Assembly (NCBI RefSeq): GCF_020921035.1
Contig: NC_063160.1
Span: 17,511,095-17,575,094, forward strand
From: Rhodamnia argentea
Taxonomy: Eukaryota; Streptophyta; Magnoliopsida; Myrtales; Myrtaceae
DNA length: 64,000 nucleotides
Direction: 5' to 3'
The notes under the pieces are model-generated. The model was not told where the DNA came from. It worked only from the letters and a program-made list of their open reading frames with translations, and did not search any database. The number at the start of each line of letters is the position of its first letter. Position 1 is the first letter of the stretch. Below are positions 36,527-44,520 of the stretch, one piece after another. Made by a program: the position numbers and the translations under genes.

Positions 36527-38885
36527 CTCTACCTCATTGAGTTGCTTCCTAAGCTCTTCTAGCTGCTCTTTCAGCAAGTTTGATTGTTTCTCTGCATTAA
36601 CAGCTCTGCACTCCATTTTTTCAAGCTAAAGGCACAAGTTCTCAACAAAATTACAAAGATGTTTATATACAAGAGACCGAAACCAATTAAGTAATTTAGA
36701 TTCTCACATCTGCACTTATTCTGGAAATAGAAAGTTTTGATTCCCTTTGCACTTGCAGAAGCTCATTGCAGAGACTCTTATTCTCCCTTTCAGTACCTTC
36801 AGCGAGACGACTTAACTTTCCCTCCGAAAGACTTGTTTTGTCTTTAGCAGAAGCAGCTAACAACTCGGCGTTCTTTCGAAGGTTCATTTCATTTTGCATC
36901 TTTAACTGTACAACAAAAACATCAAAACGAATTGAGTTGATCATGAAGCAATACTCAGTTAAGATGCCAACTTATTTGTACTCCAGAAAAATCAAAATGC
37001 CCGACCATTTAAAGTACTCAGACAGAGCATGGGCATCATTCCCTGCCACTTAACTAATGTGAATCTATGCAGTTGTGGATCTTTGCTTCTTCCAAGAATC
37101 AACAAGGACATTACAAGAACACAAAAAGAAAGAACAGTATTTTTGGCTGGGTCTCGAATCATAGCACTTAATCTTCATAGAAGCATCTTTGAAAAAGTTC
37201 CTAGAGTAGTTGCCATATTAAGTTCTTAGTGAGTAGGAGTCAAAATGTCAAGGAGAATTACCTTTTGACATAAAATCTACTTATATGTACACAGATCAGC
37301 ATCTTTTAGGGGTCTGTCAAATGATTATTCCATTCCCTTGACAAGAGGCGAGTCTTAAATATGGGGCAAAAACTCAGGCATCCAAGACATGTAAGAATGT
37401 GGAGTGCCGAGTCTTCATTTCCGCCAGTGGAGTCTTGGACTTATGCCCCTTCACACTGACCTCTACTAAAATCAGCCAGACATACAAGTTCACTGATGAT
37501 GGCATAGTACCCACACATTCATTCCAAGAAAAATTTCCACTAGGCTGCTCTAATTCCAATAAAAAAGTAGCTTGCTGGAGTAAGGAAAAATTTGGCCTCG
37601 ACCAAACCAAATACCAGGCATTCGTCAACATTAGATGGTATAGCAGGAGTAGATAATCTGTTGCATTGCTAAAACTTTTAAGAAAGCGGCATCATGAAAC
37701 CATCACAAATCCCCATTGATGAGTGTTGCATCCTAAACAGCAGTTTACAAACTACATACACAAAGAAAGACACTAGAGTAGGAAATTCAGCCAAAGAGCT
37801 TAGAATCAATTTAGTAAGATGTAGCTCCACACTAGCAGTGAATTTTAAGACATGCACATATTTAAGCTGTCCTAGTCCAACATAAGACAAGCCTCAAAGC
37901 AAATTGCCTAGTCAAATACTAAGAAGACATATCATGCATATCACAAAGGCAAAGAGATTCACCTCCATTTCACTGTGCGATTGAATCTGCTTTTTCAGTC
38001 GTTCCTGGGAATCACGGACTTCCTTAAAAAGTTGCTCCTGCAGTGCCTGCTCACGTCCTCTGGCAGCTGCGAGTTCTTGTTCAGCATACAACAACCGTTC
38101 CCTCAATTTCTTTCTCTCGGAATCTGTCAGAATTCAGGATAGAAGATAACACAGCATAAGACATATCATCCTCATAAAGCGTAAGTAAAAATCACAATTT
38201 CAAGTAGCTGTAGGATTTGCCAATAGTTACAGCAATAACTCAAGCTAACTACATGTGAGAATCCCAATACACTGAAACACTAGTACATAGGTAACCACTA
38301 GAGAAAAGGCGGGCATCAGTAGATTCAAAGTGTGGACCGATTGTATCATCTCACCGGGTGTCAAAGACCGTAGAGAAGTTTCCAAAATAAAACGCAGCTT
38401 AAAAGAGAATTTGGGCAAATTTGCTTCACGCGGGTGATAAGTGGCGCATGGTGATCAAATCACGGAGCACGATTAAGAATAGGAAAAACCTAAGGGTGAG
38501 AAAGGGAAGAGGAAGAACCAGCTTTGAGGAAGTCGTCGTTCAAAGCCTGGAATTGGGACTGATAATCGCGGGCTTGCTTCTCCGCATTGCTCAAGGCGTC
38601 GAAGAACTCCGATTTAACCTGTGGCAAAAGTAGAAGGGAAAACGAAGAGTGTGAGCAGCGAGTCGATGAGAGAAGCGAGAGAAGAGGGAAGGAGGGAAGG
38701 ACCATTTGGCGACATTGATAGGTGCAGAGCAAGTGGTCGGAGGAGGAAGAGGGGTGATCAGGATCGACATCAGGGGGTTCCTCGTAGATGACGAGCTGGC
38801 GGCCGGACCCGACGGGAGGGCTAGCGTCGGCGGCTCTGTTTTCGAGCCTTTGCTTCTTCGACGGTGGAGGAGTCCGCAGGATCAT
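21208..38885 (-). CDS. MAD1: Mitotic spindle assembly checkpoint protein MAD1
   Basis: Coiled-coil kinetochore/nuclear-envelope protein that binds MAD2 and templates its conversion to the active checkpoint form. Sixteen exons join in frame on the minus strand: 38885-38703, 38618-38519, 38123-37963, 36905-36708, 36625-36533, 36227-36111, 34436-34189, 32372-32201, 30275-30180, 30082-29879, 29146-28984, 24999-24909, 24836-24767, 22275-22147, 21450-21412, 21297-21208, giving 717 aa against about 720-730 in Arabidopsis. Seen: a plant MAD1 N-terminus (MILRTPPPSKKQR, then QLVIYEEPP and LLCTYQCRQM), long heptad-rich coiled coil through the middle, and the conserved C-terminal globular (RWD-like) part beginning near YKTVFADRISVFRRACCELF and ending SFNRRTLS. 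Introns are very long, the largest (25000-28983) being swollen by a copia element. The GA run in the 5' leader ends 2 bases before the ATG. Confidence 0.93.
22527..22620. repeat. Tandem duplication, 47-bp unit, two copies
   Basis: The segment starting CAATATTCCAGTGTAAAAGC at 22527 is repeated at 22574 with no mismatch over about 46 bases. It lies in MAD1 intron 13. Confidence 0.85.
26068..26461. repeat. Foldback MITE-like element in MAD1 intron 11
   Basis: The left arm (about 26080-26215) and right arm (about 26320-26455) are reverse complements over more than 100 bases with perhaps 25-30 percent mismatch; both include TAATCAAGT and CTTTCACAA-type words and meet at TGGCCAAAT. The flanks AGTTTTAG (left) and AGTTTTAC (right) may be a degenerate target duplication. 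The style matches Mutator-like foldback MITEs. Confidence 0.6.
26628..26632. other. Left 5-bp target-site duplication of the copia element
   Basis: CAGGT directly precedes the 5' LTR and is repeated exactly at 28558-28562, directly after the 3' LTR. Five bases is the expected length for Ty1-copia integrase. Confidence 0.9.
26633..26711 (+). repeat. 5' LTR of the copia element
   Basis: Starts TGTTAAAGAG and ends TATTGTTTACA. It matches the 3' LTR except for about ten substitutions and a deletion of about 32 bases in the second half. Confidence 0.88.
27130..27945 (+). pseudogene. Copia reverse transcriptase remnant
   Basis: Conceptual translation in shifting frames shows Ty1-copia RT landmarks: FSPVAKM near 27153, FQLDVKNAFLHGDL near 27220, a YSLKQ block near 27347, a catalytic-site block reading YVDN where the family has YVDD near 27480, and a KDLG..KHFLGIE block near 27570. 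Several stop codons and frameshifts interrupt it. The longest clean stretch is 27659-27940. It is not functional. Confidence 0.88.
28085..28439 (+). pseudogene. Copia RNase H / element 3' coding remnant
   Basis: Carries the RNase H signature ARSSAESEYRAMA (near 28087, followed by an in-frame stop), the LWCDNQAAVHIASNP motif near 28196, the HIEVDCH block near 28264 and the terminal FTKSL near 28360. The frame 28146-28439 is open to a stop just before the purine tract. Confidence 0.9.
28447..28557 (+). repeat. 3' LTR of the copia element
   Basis: Begins TGCTAAAGAG directly after the purine tract and ends TACTGTTTACA directly before the CAGGT target duplication. At 111 bases it is probably close to full length. 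Confidence 0.9.
30960..31458. repeat. Diverged tandem duplication, unit about 250 bp
   Basis: Copy 1 (about 30960-31211) and copy 2 (about 31212-31458) share blocks such as GGGATACTCTTGGT, AACAACTTCCTA, AAAGAACTGGTACA, AGTCTACCTCTCTC / AATCTACCTCTCTC and AATAAAAGAGGTTTTGAAGG, in the same order and orientation at an offset of about 250. Identity is roughly 80 percent. It lies in MAD1 intron 8. Confidence 0.8.
32562..32769. repeat. Near-perfect tandem duplication, 107-bp unit
   Basis: ATGAATGTGGCACTAGGGGC at 32562 recurs at 32669, and the following ~100 bases are identical in both copies. It lies in MAD1 intron 7. Identity of the copies points to a recent event or an assembly artefact. Confidence 0.9.
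35107..35543. mobile_element. Foldback MITE with 8-bp target duplication (Mutator-like)
   Basis: Inverted arms of about 90 bases (roughly 35115-35210 and 35440-35540) pair, including the words AGTCCTCTAA/TTAGAGGAC and TGATCCTCTAAC/CTAGAGGACCAA. AAGCATTA is present on both sides (35099-35106 and 35544-35551). The termini read GCATAAAGTA on the left and, in reverse complement, GGGCCTAGTACA on the right. An 8-9 bp duplication suits Mutator or hAT families; long arms favour Mutator-like. No coding capacity. In MAD1 intron 6. Confidence 0.7.
36486..36524. repeat. (GA)n microsatellite beside a MAD1 splice donor
   Basis: About 19 GA units end eight bases from the exon 5 donor; on the coding strand the donor GTAGAGAC leads straight into a CT run. 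Confidence 0.9.
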
Positions 38886-38887
38886 CG

Positions 38888-38913
38888 TCTCTCTCTCTCT
38901 CTCTCTCTCTCTT
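38888..38913 (-). promoter_or_regulatory. GA-repeat in the MAD1 5' leader
   Basis: On the coding strand a run of about 13 GA units ends two bases before the MAD1 ATG. Such GAGA tracts are common in plant leaders and are targets of BPC-type GAGA-binding proteins; binding here is inference. Confidence 0.5.
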
Positions 38914-40195
38914 CTGCTAATTGACTGATGGATGATGATTGAGACCCATTTTGAAACCTAAGGCGCCATCGTCACTCTCCCTCGTTCCTCTTCTTTCCTT
39001 CGCGACGCAATCAAAAAAAGTATTACAAAATGGTCCCCATAATTTGATCGGTTCAAACTCCTCTATTAATTTGGGGGGCAAGTGTAACAGAAAAATGCAA
39101 TTAAGTCCTAAAATTTTTAAAAAGTACGATCAATCAAGTGCAATCAAATCCTAAAACTTTCAAAAAATTGTAATTAATTGAGGCACTTAATTGAATTAAT
39201 TTGATAAATTTTAGAACTTGATTGCACTTTTCAAAAATTTTAGGATTCAACCGCATTTTCGTAACAAGTTTTAGAACTTAATTGTATTTTTTTGAAAATC
39301 TTAGAACTAAATTACACTATCATGATAAGTTTTAATACATCTAATACACTTATCCGTAATTAATTTATCTCGTATTTTTTTTTTTGACAAATTCACCCTT
39401 GATGACCCAATATGACATCTTGGTATATAACCTCCAAAAAAAATTAAAAATTAGAAAGCTTTTTTATTTAAGAGGTTAAAAGCATGTTTCATTAAAAAAA
39501 AAATCACATCACCAGAGAATTAATCCTATAATTATATGTCACTCGTTGCTATGCATATCATAGTCTTAAAAAAATAATATTTTCTCGCCTCTTTTTATGT
39601 CTCTTCATTGTCTTTGCATAAGAACTTATAAACGTGAAACTTATGCTCGCTTTATGATGCACGTACACTATTCATGCATATCTTGTAACAACAAAATTCT
39701 TCTAAACTCTTAGGTCGAGCTAGGCTTTGCCAATTCTCAGCTCGCCAAGTTTGTGTGTATGATCGAACCTAATCAAATTTATCTTCTTATTTAAAAAAAG
39801 AATGCATGCTTACTAACTATAATTAAATATAGATATTCTAATATAACATCATATATTTATATTATTTAATTTTTTGAAAGACTGAACTTAAATTTCTTTA
39901 TAAATTAATTGTAATTGAGCCAAGCTCCATGACTCGAATCTAGTCGGACTATATCACAAGACAGGATACTAGTCGCGTCAAGTTCGAGGTTTCGAGATGT
40001 GGATGATAAATTTTAAATCTTAAAAATTAAAGAATCGAATAGGACGGAAATGCGAAATTGCTCACCCTCGAGTCAGACTAGATGCCTCGAGACGAAGCAT
40101 TTTGGAGATGTCGTGCAGGGAAGGGGCGGTGGGGCAACGGTCGACAGCTTTGAAAAAAGGAAAAAGGAGGAGGGCCGGGCCTCTCTTTATAATAA
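38914..40195. other. Intergenic region upstream of MAD1 and of the small gene
   Basis: AT-rich DNA with no supported gene. It contains the rest of the MAD1 leader and promoter, a foldback repeat (39010-39350) and otherwise unassigned AT-rich sequence to about 40080. No TATA motif stands out for MAD1. Confidence 0.55.
39010..39350. repeat. Foldback repeat with TTAAGTCCTAAAA-type units
   Basis: Units resembling AATCAAGT..TCCTAAAATTTT.AAAAAGT occur at about 39092, 39130 and 39145 and recur inverted at about 39205-39300, with a centre near 39185. The text style matches the other foldback MITEs in this window. Ends and target duplication are not clear. Confidence 0.5.
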
Positions 40196-40204
40196 GAATA
40201 TTTA
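40196..40204 (+). promoter_or_regulatory. Possible TATA box of the small intronless gene
   Basis: TTTATAATA lies 37 bases before the ATG at 40241. With a usual 25-30 base distance to the start of transcription the leader would be very short (about 10 bases), so translation could instead begin at the second or third Met (40247 or 40250). Confidence 0.35.
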
Positions 40205-40240
40205 GGAAGAAGAGAGCAGGGAGAGAGGGAGGGGAGGACG

Positions 40241-40717
40241 ATGAAGATGATGAAGGCGGTGAAGAAACTGAAGTTGTGGACCAAGAAGAAAAGGAGCAAG
40301 TTGCAGCGCAGGACGAGCACGACCACTCTCATTATTAGCAGCGGCGATTGCTGCCCTCTCCTCCCCATGCCTTGGGCTGAAATCGAAAAGCAGACCGAAA
40401 CCGAAACTGAAATCAAAATCTCATCGTCGTCTGCATACTGGGCTCCTAGTGCTGCGCCCTCTGCTCCCCCTCTGCCACCATGGCTCATCCTCCAGCGCGA
40501 GCATGAGGACCACGAGCAACGCTTCAATTTCGCCTATCAGTGTCCGCAGCAGCCACCCGAGGATGAAGCTGTTCCGGATCTTACGACGCTCCCCGCGAGT
40601 AGGGGTGGAATGTTTGGGTGCGCGGTTCAGTTGGGGATCCATGTGTTTCGCTGCTTCTGCCCTTGTTTCCACGTCCGCGATCATCCTCATCATCACCCCA
40701 AGCTTCACGCGAACTGA
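40241..40717 (+). CDS. Small basic/Pro-rich hypothetical protein, intronless
   Basis: A single open frame of 158 codons. I do not recognise a named family. Seen: a strongly basic N-terminus (MKMMKAVKKLKLWTKKKRSK), a Ser/Thr/Glu-rich middle with a Pro-rich motif (APSAPPLPPWL), and a C-terminal hydrophobic, Cys-rich part (FGCAVQLGIHVFRCFCPCFH) followed by a His-rich end. The order basic start, APPLPPWL and Cys/His-rich tail resembles small plant-specific proteins of unknown function, which is why I favour this frame over the antisense frames at 40078-40527 and 40421-40855. A TATA-like motif and a GAGGG-rich leader lie just upstream. If real, it may attach to membranes through the Cys-rich tail, but that is a guess. 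Confidence 0.5.
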   Translation: MKMMKAVKKLKLWTKKKRSKLQRRTSTTTLIISSGDCCPLLPMPWAEIEKQTETETEIKISSSSAYWAPSAAPSAPPLPPWLILQREHEDHEQRFNFAYQCPQQPPEDEAVPDLTTLPASRGGMFGCAVQLGIHVFRCFCPCFHVRDHPHHHPKLHAN

Positions 40718-41113
40718 GTTTTCCATCGATGGATGAGGAAGGGGGGAAGAGGGGGGCCGTCGTTCATCTTCATCTTCATCTTCATCTTCACTTTGTTTTG
40801 TTTGGTTTGGTTTTATTTCATCTGGTTTTATTTCCCGCTTAATTGTCATTGCCAATATATTGGCAAATCAGACTGTTTTCTTCCCCTTTTGTACGACATT
40901 GTTCCAGAATTCAATCAACGAGGACCCCCCAAAAAAAAAAAAAGGAAAAAGAAAGCTAATTGTAGGAATAGAATGTGAAAGCGAAAGCAGGGCGTTCGTT
41001 AACCTAACCGGGCTCTAATTCTATCGGGCCTGGGCTTTATAGGAAAACGCGATGGCTGTGCCTCTTGCTGCGCTGCGCTAAGATTGGAAAGATAGGTGGG
41101 CAACTTCACTGCA
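40718..41113. other. Intergenic: 3' end of the small gene and promoter of the first reductase
   Basis: Holds a TTCATC trinucleotide-type repeat at about 40763-40790, an A-rich run at 40926-40945, and the promoter of the reductase. CGGGCCTGGGCTTTATAGG at about 41023 contains a GGGCC/TGGGC site II-like motif next to a TATA-like TTTATA, about 80 bases before the ATG. Confidence 0.5.
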
Positions 41114-42910
41114 ATGACGGCGACGGCGACGGCGACCCCTATGACGGCGACGGCGACGGCGACGTGGAACCTGATGACGAGCCGGGGCGGCGGCGGTGGA
41201 GGGCGGACCGTCCTGATTACGGGAGTGAGCAAAGGCCTTGGCAAGGCCCTCGCCCTCGAGCTCGCCAAGCGCGGCCACTCTGTCATCGGCTGCTCCCGCT
41301 CCCAAGACAAGCTCGACTCCCTCCGCTCCCTCCTCTCTTCCTCCGACGACGCCACCACCGATTCCCCTCACCTCCTCCTCAACGTCGACGTCGTTAGTAT
41401 TCGCTTCTCCTTTCCCCTAAGTTTCCCTTTTCCCATTCACCGACTGACTAGGGTTTAGGTGTTCGGGATGCCCTTTCCACTCACCACCCTTCTTCCACTA
41501 CCAGAGATCAAACGGCAGCGTCGAGGAGCTCGCGCGCGCGGTCATGGACAAGAAGGGCGTTCCGGACATCATAGTCAACAATGCCGGGACCATCAACAAG
41601 AACAACAAGATTTGGGAGGTCCCGGTGGATGAGTTCGACGCCGTCATTGACACCAATGTCAAAGGTATCGCCAACATGCTGCGTCACTTTCTCCCTCCCA
41701 TGATTCAGCGCAAGCATGGCATCGTCGTCAACATGTCTTCAGGCTGGGGCAGGTCGGGTGCTGCTCTGGTACGTTTCTAGGAGATGCTCCTTCTGTATTG
41801 CCATCCAATTGCATCCTCTTCTAACTACCTTCTTCCTAACTAGAACTCGGAATTTCTCAAACAAATCCCAGCTCTTATGCATGACTCCCTCCAAAGAGAG
41901 ACGTTGGCAACTGGGTCGTAATCCTTGATACCACTTGAGTTTTGTCTTGCAAGGTTGCCCCTTATTGTGCATCGAAATGGGCAGTCGAGGGTTTGACCAA
42001 ATCGGTTGCAAAGGAATTGCCTGATGGGATGGCAGTCGTTGCGCTTAATCCCGGCGTGATAAACACTGATATGCTGGCTTCCTGCTTTGGCAATTCTGCT
42101 TCCCTATATCAGGCACCTGATGCATGGTATGTGCTTACTCCCGTCGTGTGACAAAATTAATTTAGGATTTGACTTTTGTCTGTGGGTTCATTTCGTCTCT
42201 ATAAAAAATGGATACATTCAAGCTGATCGTGTGCTACTGCTGCTTGCTAGAACCTCCATCAAGCAAATAATTTTCTTAGCTTTAGAGTGAGACTCTTTTG
42301 ATGAAATCGGGTTGTCTATTTGAGCGTAGTGCTTTTGGTTGTCATCTTCTAATTGCCCATCTGTTCAGTTAGATAATAACATCACTATTCCTTTTTTGCT
42401 ACAATATCTTTTGTTCATTAATTGTGTAAGTGTCACTCAAGAACCTTCTCATATCAATCTAGCCTCTAGGCCCTCCTCTTATGAGGATCAACATGGCTGT
42501 TGAAGGTTCTTCAATTTCACTTGACTGGAAGTAGCAGCAAGAGTTGATTTCAGAAAGGCCAAGATCATTAATCTGTCCAATTTAAGTCTTTCTTGAGAAC
42601 TCGTGGTTTATTGGCTTAATCTGTTCGCTTTGGGGCAAGTGAATGTAGGGGAAAGTAGCAAAACTTATGACTCCACGTCTATGCTGCCTGCTTAGATTGT
42701 GATTTTTCTCTAGTTGATCAGGAGCAAGCGGATTAAAGTGATTTAAAGGTTGGCATGTGGGTGTCTGTTCATATTTTCTGCGTCTCTTTGTCTGCTTTAC
42801 TTAACAAGGCAATAAGGCATTGGGTGCTTATGAATTTTAGGGCTGCGAAGGCTGCTGCTATGATACTGAATCTTACAGGGGCAGACAATGGTGCATCCCT
42901 TACTGTGTGA
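41114..42910 (+). CDS. NADPH-dependent pterin aldehyde reductase, copy 1 (SDR)
   Basis: Short-chain dehydrogenase/reductase; the Arabidopsis homologue (At1g10310) reduces pterin aldehydes formed by folate breakdown, allowing salvage in the cytosol. Four exons join in frame: 41114-41392, 41505-41768, 41954-42126, 42841-42910, giving 261 aa. Seen: the NADP-binding TGVSKGLG at about residues 36-43, a basic CSRS after the second strand as in NADPH-using SDRs, NNAG at about 118-121, the catalytic Ser region (NMSSGWGRSG), the YCASK catalytic Tyr/Lys at about 185-189, and the C-terminal end NLTGADNGASLTV. The N-terminus carries an extra Thr-Ala repeat (MTATATATPMTATATATW) before a Gly run, absent from copy 2, so translation might start at a later Met (residue 10 or 21). 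Very similar to the second copy 5.7 kb downstream. Confidence 0.92.
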
Positions 42911-43535
42911 GGGAATTATTTACAATCGACAATTTTGCATCCACCTCGGAAGGGGACAACATCCGTTGAATCCACTGGAGCAGCCAAACAGACCTGCCAA
43001 TCTTGAAACTAGTCATCGGTTTATCGTCAGTTGGAAAAATATGCCAGTCAGTAGTGAGGCCAGAATCCTTGTTAGCTTGTAATTGTAAAAACTAGAGTTA
43101 TGTCACTTCCCTTTAATCTCATTTGGTTTGAAGGGTATCTATGCGAGCATGGGAAATTCACTTGCCATTTTATTCACTGCTTTTGATGCTACGGATGCGT
43201 TTGGTTCGGCTTTTGGGGAAAGTTTTTGAGGAAATGCAAAGGCCTTTAGCTAAAAGGGCTTTGGTGAAAAAAAAAAAATTGGTTGATCAATTACAATTGA
43301 AAAGAGACTTGAAAGCAATTTTGGGGGAAATGTTATTTGGTAAACATGTATTTGGAAAGACATTTGGTGTGAACAATTTAAGTATTTTAACTTTAATTTG
43401 TTTGAAATTGTAATAAAAAACAATGACTGTAATTTAATTATAATAAACATGGTCACATATGTAATTTATACAAAAGCTACGATGATTGTAGTTTTCATAT
43501 TTTCTGATTGAGAGTAATATAAAAGGGACATACAT
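42911..43535. other. 3' region of the first reductase, repeat-like DNA
   Basis: Begins with a stretch similar to the downstream region of copy 2 (the ATCGACAA word and neighbours). From about 43188 an ATGCGTTTGGTTCGGCTTTT-type sequence, common at transposon ends in plants, starts an AT-rich block. TAATTTAATTATAATAAACA at 43431 recurs with three mismatches in about 33 bases at 43704, on the other side of the SINE fragment. No supported gene. Confidence 0.45.
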
Positions 43536-43632
43536 CAACATCGACATCACCTTTATCCCAAACTAGTTGGGGTTAGCGGTTGATGAACTTAAAAATAAAT
43601 AAAATAAAAGCAAGACCGATTGAGGGAAAAGA
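43536..43632 (+). mobile_element. Short SINE-derived insertion with 17-bp target duplication
   Basis: The 97-base insert contains ATCCCAAACTAGTTGGGGTT, a motif I associate with the 3' part of plant Au-type SINEs (from memory). It ends in an A-rich tail region and is flanked by ATAAAAGGGACATACAT (43519-43535) and ATAAAAAGGACATACAT (43633-43649), 16 of 17 identical. A long duplication and an A-rich tail are the marks of LINE-driven retroposition. The tRNA-like head is missing, so it is 5'-truncated. Confidence 0.65.
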
Positions 43633-43649
43633 ATAAAAAGGACATACAT

Positions 43650-43869
43650 GTTGATAATAAAAAAAATCACATCGAAGTAGATCTTTCTCAATCAAAAAAA
43701 GAGTAATTTAATTATAATAAGCATGGTTACATAGGTCTCGAGGAAAAAAAAAATACGATATCCTTGGATATTACAAACCTCGTTAATTATTTCTTAAACT
43801 CGTGACTATCTTATCACGTAAACGTTCCATGTCGGGAGATGCATTATCATTTGAAGCACTCGCCTTCTC
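43650..43869. other. AT-rich spacer, nothing recognised
   Basis: A-rich DNA with the second copy of the TAATTTAATTATAATAA repeat at about 43704. No gene is visible. Confidence 0.4.
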
Positions 43870-44520
43870 ATTTACGGCATCGTGGTCAATCGAATGTCCA
43901 TACTCACGATCCAAATTCGTTATTTCAAAATACGTTTTAGGCACAAGATTTCTTTGTTAAAAATTGTGCAAAGAACTGTCGCTACGATCATATGTACTTG
44001 CTTTTTATACGAAGAACTTGGCACATTAGTTAAAATCTTCCATTTCTATTTTAATGCACCGAAGGCTAGCTCAATTTTTGAGCGTAGCAAGGAATGAGAA
44101 CAGTTGAATACTTCTTGATAACGGACCTTGTCGAAATTCTAGCAAATGATATCTAACTACTTTATATGGCCCCAAGTAACCCATGGGATTTGGATACATT
44201 ACCTACTAAATAATATTTTTTTCTACATATTTTGTAAATTTAATTAACGTATACCACAAAGATACACATGGATGTACATAAATCATTAATTAAAGAATCT
44301 GAAGGAGGATGGGGAAATTGTGTATCATATTTTCCAATGGCTTCATAGAAGATACATATATTATGAACTTGTCTCTCCCAACCGACTCGAGCATAGATAA
44401 ATTCCATATTAAAATTACATACAGCCAACACATTTTTAGTGGTCGCTCCTTTTCGACCAATAAAACAAATTTGATCTTACGCAAGTACCGCTGCTAGAAT
44501 ATGCGCTCCAATGCAATCAT
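43870..44520 (-). pseudogene. PIF/Harbinger transposase remnant (DDE_Tnp_4 type)
   Basis: On the minus strand, the translation from about 44515 shows DCIGAH, then GRKGATTKNVLAVCNFN near 44440-44400, MEFIYARVGWE, an FYEAIG block and FPHPPS near 44310. These are in the order found in the catalytic domain of plant Harbinger (HARBI1-like) nucleases. Further blocks resembling MGYLGPYK (near 44165) and the C-terminal part follow in other frames with stops. The DxG..H core at the start is altered (GAH where GTH is expected). Frameshifts and stops throughout mean it is dead. Element ends were not found. Confidence 0.82.

Noticed and set aside
37374..37656. 85-codon frames open on both strands in a MAD1 intron
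   Set aside because: Both strands are open by chance; no recognisable domain, and the gene model needs no extra exon here.
40078..40855. Minus-strand frames of 149 and 144 codons
   Set aside because: Antisense to the small gene at 40241; composition mirrors its Lys- and Pro-coding stretches, and no motif is visible.
41078..41371. Minus- and alternate-frame ORFs over the reductase exon 1 (also at 48462-48947)
   Set aside because: GC-rich exon sequence opens several frames. The SDR frame carries TGxxxGxG and continues through later exons; the others do not.
43188..43440. A defined MITE starting at the GCGTTTGGTTC motif
   Set aside because: The start resembles transposon ends, but I could find neither the matching inverted end nor a target duplication.
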